Of a DNA stretch of 64,000 nt, positions 58,733 to 64,000 are shown piece after piece. The DNA is from Ruminococcus flavefaciens AE3010. Its GTDB lineage: Bacteria > Bacillota > Clostridia > Oscillospirales > Ruminococcaceae. The stretch covers positions 3,082,501 to 3,146,500 of the forward strand of contig NZ_JAGT01000001.1 of assembly GCF_000526795.1 (NCBI RefSeq). Reading direction: 5' to 3'. The position numbers were made by a program, and so were the translations under genes. Each line of letters opens with the position of its first letter. The stretch's first letter is position 1. The notes below the pieces were generated by a model. The model did no database searches. It had not been told where the DNA came from and saw only the letters and a list, made by a program, of their open reading frames with translations.

Positions 58733-58807
58733 GAACTCAGATGATAAATTGTATTGGGTTGGTTATGAAAAATAAGGTGATATTAAAATTAAGGAGTTTG
58801 ATAATTT

Positions 58808-61800
58808 ATGAGAAACAACGGCTTCAAGAAGCTCTTTGCAGGGCTTTCGGCAGCCTGCGTTGCTGCGGCTGCAATGCCTGTTATGAGCTTTGCTGCCGAG
58901 ACAGCTGATGAAGCTGCAAAGGCGGTAGTAGGCGATGCAAACTGCGACGGCGCAGTAGATATGTCCGACGTAGTTCTTATCATGCAGGCACTGGCAAACC
59001 CAAACAAGTACGGTATGGGCGGAACAGACAAAAGCGCTTTCACGGAGCAGGGCTGGAAAAACGCAGACTGCAACGGCAAGGCTGATGGAGTTTCCACCGA
59101 TGACGCTCTCGCTATACAGCTTTACCTTCTCGGCAAGGGCGAGCTCAGCAGCGGACAGACCGACGCGCCTCCTGTTTCTGAAGCAACAAAGATCCACCTC
59201 AAGAACACATCTATCACAGTTGAGGGCGAAAATGCAACAGTAGAGGGGACTACTGTTACTATCACTCATTCAGGTGAGTTTTATATCGACGGTACTCTTG
59301 ACGACGGTCAGATCAACGTAAATATCGCTGACGAGGCTGCTGACGCAGAGACTGTGAAGATATTCCTCAACGGAGCAAATATCACAGGCAAGAGTGCTCC
59401 TGCAATTCTTGTTACAAATGCAGAGAACACATCTATCAATATAGTTGACGGTACAGAGAATACCATCACAGACGGCGATACTGCTTATGCAGGCGATTTC
59501 GCCAAGGCTGCGGTTATCGAAGCCAAGGACGACCTTACTATCAAGGGCGGCGAAAAGGGCGACGGTATCCTCAATATCACCGCCAACACTCAGGACGCTG
59601 TTTCCTGTAACAATGACATCAAGGTAAACGGCGGTACTATAAATATTACTACCAACAATTCCGAGACCAAGACCGACGGTATCAAGGCTAAGCAGTCCGT
59701 TACCGTAAAGGACGGTACACTCGATATAGACGCTACAGGCGACGGTATCAAGTCCAGCAAGGACGCTGTTGCTTTTGCAGGCGGTATTACCAGGATAAAG
59801 GCCGGCAATGACGCTGTACAGGCTGAGACCTCTATCGACATCAGCGACGGCAGACTCATTGCAGGCGGTGACCGCGGACTTACCGCAGTTACAGGCATCA
59901 ACATCACCGGCGGTACAGTAATTGCTACTGCGACCGATAATCAGGCCGATGAGAAGCTTATGGGCGGTACTACACAGACCACAGCACTTCTCAATTGTAT
60001 TGATGATCCCTCAAATGAAAAGGACGGTACATGGAAGAAGGATAATTCCATAGTTACTGACAGCCTCGATGTTAAGTTCACCAAGAAGTTCAAGTATGTT
60101 CTTATCAGTGACAAGTCCATCAACGGAGCTAAGTCATGCGGCTTCAAGAACCTTGCAACAGGCAATGCGGTAACTCATACAGACGGCAAGCAGACACAGT
60201 TCCAGCTCAGCCTTGTAACTGTATTCAATAATGTTGATCCCGCAGGAGTAAGCAGCGGCAGTACAACTACCGATCCTGTAACTCCTGATCCTGCTGTAAC
60301 TACAGACGGTCTTACCATTACTCTTTCAGACGCAGGCATGACCACAAATGCTTCTTCCGAAGCTAAGATTGAGAACAACGTATGTACTATCTCTCAGCCC
60401 GGTGTTTTTACAGTAACCGGCGAGATGACAGGCGGACAGATCGTCATCGACGTTGACAAGACTGCTTATCCCGACGGCGTCGTTGAGCTTGACCTCAGCG
60501 GCATGAGCCTTACAAATACAAAAACTTCTCCTATATACGTAGCGTCTATCGCTGACGAGGTAGTTATCGTTTCCAAGAACGGCACAGAGAATACTATCTC
60601 TGACGGTACTGAGTACACCAACGCTGATAATGATACGGGAGCTATCTACTCCAAGGACGATATAAAGTTCAAGGGCAAGGGCAAGCTTACCGTAAACGGC
60701 AACGCTGCTGACGCTATCGTAGGCAAGGACGATATCAAGATCTACAACGGCACACTGGTAGTAAACGCTGCTGACGACGGTATCCGCGGTAAGGACAGCG
60801 TTACTATCGGCAATGAGCCAACAGACGGAGCAGAGGATCAATACGCAAATCTCTCCGTAACAGTAAAAACAAAAGCAGGCGACGGTATCAAGGCTACATC
60901 TACTGATGTTTCTTCAACAGCAAAGCAGGTTGGACTTGTTACTATCAACGGCGGTACTATAAATATTGACTCCTACGCAGACGGCATCTCAGCCGAGCAG
61001 TTCTTCACCATGAACGGCGGAGACCTGACTATCAAGACCTTCCAGGGAAGCTCCTATACAGGCTCGGGCAATACTCAGGGCGGTAACGGCGGTTTCAATC
61101 CCGGTGGCGGCGGCAGACCCGGCGGCGGAGGCGGAATGGGCGGCATGATGGACGGAAACTCCAACAAGACCGACATATCCGCAAAGGGCATAAAGGCAGT
61201 AGGTCTTTATGACGAGGCAGGCACTACATGGCAGAGCGTAGGTGACATCACTATCAACGGCGGCAGTATCAATATCGACGCCTCCGACGACTGTATCCAC
61301 TGCGGCGGCAGCATGCAGCTCATCGGCGGCGAGATAAAGCTCGCTTCAGCTGATGACGGTGCTCACGCAGACCACGACCTCACCATAGGCACTAAGGACA
61401 GCGGCAGCTACGATGATATCGTTATCGCTGTAGAGAAGTGCTATGAGGGTATCGAAGCACAGAAAATTTACCAGAACAGCGGTTCTGTTATCGTGGACTC
61501 CACTGACGACGGCTACAATGCAGCAGGCGGCAGCGACGGTTCGGGTATGGGTAACACAGGTATGCCTTGGGGACAGGGCGGCGGCGGTTTCGGAGGCGGC
61601 GGCTTCGGCGGCGGCAACTCAGGAAACTATCTCCTCCAGTTCAACGGCGGCTTAGCAATAGTCAATGCGACTAACGGCGACCATGACGGTTACGACTCCA
61701 ACGGTAACATCGAGATAAACGGCGGCTACATCATCTCAAACGGCAATGAACCGTTTGACTGCGGTGACGGCGGCAGCTCTATCATAGTAAAGGGCGGCGT

Positions 61801-62107
61801 ATGGGTATCCGATTGTCCGTCAGGCGGTATGAGCATGGGCGGCAGCGAAATGACTGCTTCCGTATCCAAGAGCTCAAACGTAAGCGCTAATACAAGACTT
61901 TCACTTGTAGGCAGCGACGGAAAGGTAATAGTTTCCTTCATCGTGGACAAGGCTGTCAGCGTTCTTAAAGCAGGCGGCACAAATACATCGGGAGCTTCCT
62001 TCTACACAGGCGGAACTCTCAGCGGTTCGACATACTTCCAGCAGCTTGACCAGACACAGCTCGCTGCATACGGCGGTACGCTGTCAGGCGGTACTGCTAT
62101 CCAATAA
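58808..62107 (+). CDS. Large secreted dockerin protein with tandem Cthe_2159-type domains
   Basis: 1099 residues. Signal peptide (1 to about 27), type I dockerin directly after it (about 42-115, GDANCDGAVDMSDVVLIMQ), then two beta-helix domains of the Cthe_2159 carbohydrate-binding family (about 135-460 and 500-1080). Repeated GGTINI/GGSINI and DGIKA/DGIR units mark the helix turns. Two Gly/Met-rich loops (about 760-785 and 915-940, such as GGGGRPGGGGGMGGMM) interrupt the second. The Clostridium thermocellum relative binds cellulose and pectin-like polymers. No catalytic motif was seen, so it is probably a binding part of the cellulosome. Promoter region at 58617-58732. Confidence 0.87.
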   Translation: MRNNGFKKLFAGLSAACVAAAAMPVMSFAAETADEAAKAVVGDANCDGAVDMSDVVLIMQALANPNKYGMGGTDKSAFTEQGWKNADCNGKADGVSTDDALAIQLYLLGKGELSSGQTDAPPVSEATKIHLKNTSITVEGENATVEGTTVTITHSGEFYIDGTLDDGQINVNIADEAADAETVKIFLNGANITGKSAPAILVTNAENTSINIVDGTENTITDGDTAYAGDFAKAAVIEAKDDLTIKGGEKGDGILNITANTQDAVSCNNDIKVNGGTINITTNNSETKTDGIKAKQSVTVKDGTLDIDATGDGIKSSKDAVAFAGGITRIKAGNDAVQAETSIDISDGRLIAGGDRGLTAVTGINITGGTVIATATDNQADEKLMGGTTQTTALLNCIDDPSNEKDGTWKKDNSIVTDSLDVKFTKKFKYVLISDKSINGAKSCGFKNLATGNAVTHTDGKQTQFQLSLVTVFNNVDPAGVSSGSTTTDPVTPDPAVTTDGLTITLSDAGMTTNASSEAKIENNVCTISQPGVFTVTGEMTGGQIVIDVDKTAYPDGVVELDLSGMSLTNTKTSPIYVASIADEVVIVSKNGTENTISDGTEYTNADNDTGAIYSKDDIKFKGKGKLTVNGNAADAIVGKDDIKIYNGTLVVNAADDGIRGKDSVTIGNEPTDGAEDQYANLSVTVKTKAGDGIKATSTDVSSTAKQVGLVTINGGTINIDSYADGISAEQFFTMNGGDLTIKTFQGSSYTGSGNTQGGNGGFNPGGGGRPGGGGGMGGMMDGNSNKTDISAKGIKAVGLYDEAGTTWQSVGDITINGGSINIDASDDCIHCGGSMQLIGGEIKLASADDGAHADHDLTIGTKDSGSYDDIVIAVEKCYEGIEAQKIYQNSGSVIVDSTDDGYNAAGGSDGSGMGNTGMPWGQGGGGFGGGGFGGGNSGNYLLQFNGGLAIVNATNGDHDGYDSNGNIEINGGYIISNGNEPFDCGDGGSSIIVKGGVWVSDCPSGGMSMGGSEMTASVSKSSNVSANTRLSLVGSDGKVIVSFIVDKAVSVLKAGGTNTSGASFYTGGTLSGSTYFQQLDQTQLAAYGGTLSGGTAIQ

Positions 62108-62165
62108 CGGGGCAATATGAGAAATGCCGTCTTACGGCAAAGAAAGTATTGCTATAAGCCGGCTT

Positions 62166-62187
62166 CCGGATCATTCTGATCCTTTTC
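62166..62187 (+). terminator. Terminator of the Cthe_2159-type gene
   Basis: Stem GGATCA/TGATCC with TTC loop followed by TTTTC. Confidence 0.65.
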
Positions 62188-62191
62188 TCAA

Positions 62192-62228
62192 AAAGCGCCA
62201 CAGTATCCCAAATACTGCGGCGCATTTC
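62192..62228 (-). terminator. Terminator of comFC
   Basis: Stem GCGCC-CAGTAT/ATACTG-GGCGC with one mismatch; on the minus strand it is followed by TTTTTG. Confidence 0.8.
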
Positions 62229-62244
62229 CCTTTATAGGGGTATT

Positions 62245-62913
62245 TCATATTTCTGATTCGTATTTGCGTGACAGAGTTTTGCAGCAGCATGCACAGTGTA
62301 CAGAAGCTGCTCCTGCCTGTTTCAGTGCCGCGGTTATCTCGCGGAGAGTGCTGCCTGTTGTGCAGATATCGTCAATGAGCAGCACATTCTTCCCCTTGAT
62401 TTCGGGTGAAGCTGTAAAGGCGCTTTTCAGGTTGACGGCTCTGCTCACGCGGCTCAGCTCCTTTTGGGAGTGAGTGTGACGGGACTTCACCACGGACTTT
62501 GTATCAACAGGCAGTCCGAGGACCCTGCCGACTTCACTGGCGATAAGCACTGACTGATTGAAGCCGCGCCTGAGTATATCCTTTTTATGCATGGGAGCAG
62601 GTATTATCACATCGACCTTTGAGGTGATACCGTCGGCTTTGAGCCTGTCTGCAAGAGCTCCGCCCAGTGCATAGGAGGCATTGCCGTCCGTTCCGTTTTT
62701 CAGCAGGAATACGGCAGGCTTGACGTTCTCGTTGTAGTTGAAAGCAGCCGTGAAGCTGTCTGCGCCGTCTATTTTGAAGCTGCCGCTGTAAACGCCGAGC
62801 TTGGCTGTACATTCCGCGCAGAAGCGCTCCATAGCGCCTATGAGTTCGCCGCAGACGGGACATCGTGTAGGAAAGAAAAGGTGCAGGATCCGCCTTTTCA
62901 AAGTATATCTCAT
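62245..62913 (-). CDS. comFC: ComFC phosphoribosyltransferase-like protein
   Basis: 222 residues. N-terminal zinc-finger-like part with CPVC and CAEC pairs, then a PRTase domain with the PRPP motif VLLIDDICTTGST (about residue 176). ComFC/ComF proteins are needed for natural transformation in several bacteria and act on incoming single-stranded DNA; the enzymatic role is unclear. AGGTGATAAT precedes the ATG. ComFA is not adjacent. Confidence 0.92.
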   Translation of the reverse strand: MRYTLKRRILHLFFPTRCPVCGELIGAMERFCAECTAKLGVYSGSFKIDGADSFTAAFNYNENVKPAVFLLKNGTDGNASYALGGALADRLKADGITSKVDVIIPAPMHKKDILRRGFNQSVLIASEVGRVLGLPVDTKSVVKSRHTHSQKELSRVSRAVNLKSAFTASPEIKGKNVLLIDDICTTGSTLREITAALKQAGAASVHCACCCKTLSRKYESEI

Positions 62914-62928
62914 ATTATCACCTAAATT

Positions 62929-62956
62929 TAAAGCTCCGCATAAACGGAGCTTTTGT
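62929..62956. terminator. Hairpin between the methyltransferase and comFC genes
   Basis: Stem AAAGCTCCG/CGGAGCTTT with a 6-nt loop and T run on the plus strand. On the minus strand it is followed by AAATTT, so termination of the upstream methyltransferase transcript is possible but weak. Confidence 0.5.
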
Positions 62957-62967
62957 TTTATGTTTTA

Positions 62968-63203
62968 TCAGGGACGCCCTCCCTTGCAGGGCGTCCCTCT
63001 TTCAAAAACAGTCCACCGGACTGTTTTTGAAATTCACCCTTGCGGAGCGCCTGACGAATTCGGGGCGCTGCCCCGAACCCTGCAAGGGCTGTCCCCCTAA
63101 TCGGGTCCGTCCCCTCTGTCGCATTGCGACATCTCCCCACCCTGTGGGGAGTAACCCTTGACCTGACCAAAGGGTTGTGAACCCTTTGGAATCCCTTTGT
63201 TGG
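62968..63203 (-). repeat. Composite repeat, copy CR5
   Basis: Inverted relative to CR1. GGGACGCCCT/AGGGCGTCCC hairpin, AAAAACAGTCC/GGACTGTTTTT hairpin, core CCCCTCTGTCGCATTGCGAC-ATCTCCCC with TGGGGAGT, and the end CCAAAGGG..CCCTTTGGAATCCC. Fills the 310-nt gap. Confidence 0.8.
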
Positions 63204-63222
63204 TTTATTGCTGCTTAACTTA

Positions 63223-64000
63223 TCAGAAATACATATACAGCTGGCATTTTATCATGCCGTTGTAGAGCTTTCTGCGTTTGTGGGCTTCTGCACCGAAGAA
63301 CTTCTCAAACTCCTCATGGGGGGAGATGATGTAGCTCTGTCTGCTGCCGCCCTTTCCGAGAACTCTGCCCATTTTGCGGTAGATGTCCTCAGCCTCTCTC
63401 AGCTCAAGAAGTCTCTCGCCGTAGGGAGGATTGCAGATAACGATAGAATTTTCGGGCTGGACGAACTTGGTTATATCCGCCTGTTCAATAGTGAGTCTGG
63501 ACTTTATCCCTGCCTTGTGAGCATTATCCAGCGTCAGTGCAACGGCTGCGTCGTCGATATCAGCGCCTATGCCGTGAAACTCAGCGCTGCGGTCAACGCT
63601 GTCGATAGCTCTTTTGCGCTCCTCCTGCCAGATACGGGAGTCAAATGAGCTCCATTTCTCGGCGGCAAAGCGCCTGTTGATACCCGGAGCTATTTTCAGC
63701 GCTTTCAGAGCAGCTTCGATAAGGAGAGTACCGCTTCCGCAGAATGGGTCGCATACAACTGTATCGGGACGAACTCTTGCGAGATCGACTATTCCTGCCG
63801 CAAGGGTCTCCTTGATAGGAGCTGCATTGGAATTGCGCCTGTAGCCGCGCTTGTGGAGCCCAACGCCGCTGGTGTCAAGGTAAAGGGAAACAACGTCCTT
63901 GAGGATATTGAACTTTATCTGTACTGTGGGACCTGTCTCGTCGAACCAGTTTATGTTGTACTTGGATTTAAGGCGTTCCACCGCAGCCTTTTTGATTATG
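63223..64000 (-). CDS. RlmL-type 23S rRNA methyltransferase, partial
   Basis: At least 259 residues; the frame stays open to the window edge, so the N-terminus (a THUMP RNA-binding domain in this family) is outside. The visible part is a class I SAM methyltransferase: GLHKRGYRRN, the SAM-binding VCDPFCGSGTLLIEAA and the catalytic NPPYGERL (N/D-P-P-Y, N-methyltransferase type). It would make m2G in 23S rRNA. The GTG at 63981 is not the start, because the preceding codons (IIKKAAV) fit the family. Confidence 0.9.
   Translation of the reverse strand, partial: IIKKAAVERLKSKYNINWFDETGPTVQIKFNILKDVVSLYLDTSGVGLHKRGYRRNSNAAPIKETLAAGIVDLARVRPDTVVCDPFCGSGTLLIEAALKALKIAPGINRRFAAEKWSSFDSRIWQEERKRAIDSVDRSAEFHGIGADIDDAAVALTLDNAHKAGIKSRLTIEQADITKFVQPENSIVICNPPYGERLLELREAEDIYRKMGRVLGKGGSRQSYIISPHEEFEKFFGAEAHKRRKLYNGMIKCQLYMYF

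Noticed and set aside
58731..58775. 14-codon leader peptide gene (MNSDDKLYWVGYEK)
   Set aside because: It has a possible ribosome site, but its ATG overlaps the -10 box of the repeat-driven promoter, so only the upstream promoter could express it. Left as a note, not called.
1..64000. tRNA or rRNA genes
   Set aside because: I looked for TTCGA-type T-loops and cloverleaf spacing in the gaps and saw none; a tRNAscan-SE run would settle it.

Overview
The window looks like chromosome from a fibre-degrading ruminococcus (Oscillospiraceae/Ruminococcaceae, most like Ruminococcus flavefaciens). The evidence is two GH9 cellulases with threonine linkers and type I dockerins, three further dockerin proteins, one of which also carries a cohesin-like domain, a clostridial IspH-S1 ribosomal protein fusion, a zinc-type L33, and gene orders typical of Firmicutes (tepA-ftsK, cmk-plsC-ispH/rpsA, ywiB-argS, greA-lysS). 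Almost all predicted promoters are sigma-A type with 17-bp spacers. I saw no tRNA, rRNA, CRISPR array, phage or transposase gene.

Layout. 1-0.73 kb: end of a secreted dockerin protein. 0.9-9.2 kb, minus strand: a run from one promoter (9192-9220): tepA, ftsK, a cohesin-like/dockerin protein, cmk, a GNAT acetyltransferase, plsC and ispH-rpsA. 9.7-15.7 kb, plus strand: two dockerin GH9 cellulases of different architecture, each with a structured leader. 16-19.6 kb: a DUF2974 hydrolase with an apparent non-AUG start, then mutS2. 20-24.1 kb, minus: a CDF metal transporter, a small zinc protein and a large LacI/AraC hybrid regulator. 24.3-24.5 kb: a likely stand-alone structured RNA. 24.8-27.7 kb: an ABC-F protein and a dockerin SGNH hydrolase. 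27.8-29.4 kb: the SCIFF ranthipeptide precursor and its radical SAM maturase. 29.4-34.1 kb: an AraC regulator, a VanY-like protein lacking key residues, an oligopeptide-binding lipoprotein and a GT2 glycosyltransferase. 34.5-36.9 kb: rpmG-secE-nusG-rplK-rplA. 37-50.3 kb, minus: greA-lysS with two membrane proteins; a CdaR-like regulator with ftsE-ftsX-M23-ctpA; and a divergent Ddl-like protein with DUF1934 and argS. 50.6-58.6 kb: an unknown membrane protein, divergent GH130 and galactokinase genes, cca, pflA and asnB. 58.8-62.1 kb: a large dockerin protein with Cthe_2159-type repeats behind a PhoB/OmpR-like promoter. 62.2-64 kb, minus: comFC and a partial RlmL-type methyltransferase.

How the genes work together. 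The cellulases, SGNH hydrolase, Cthe_2159-like protein and cohesin-like protein would be cellulosome parts. Two dockerin classes are visible: an enzyme class (four proteins) and a second class shared by the cohesin-like protein and the SGNH hydrolase. GH130 and galactokinase would process mannan- and galactose-derived sugars inside the cell. ftsEX with the M23 protein would drive septal wall cleavage.

Most non-coding space is filled by three intermixed repeat families: a composite element beginning GATTCCAAAGGG; short GC-rich hairpins flanked by GTAGGG/CCCTAC with covarying arms; and AT-rich snap-back hairpins beside short tandem repeats. The signals I rate highest are the four 11-bp direct repeats at 58679-58722, the candidate RNA at 24360-24541, the degenerate Ddl-like and VanY-like proteins, the SCIFF pair, and the covarying hairpin repeats.
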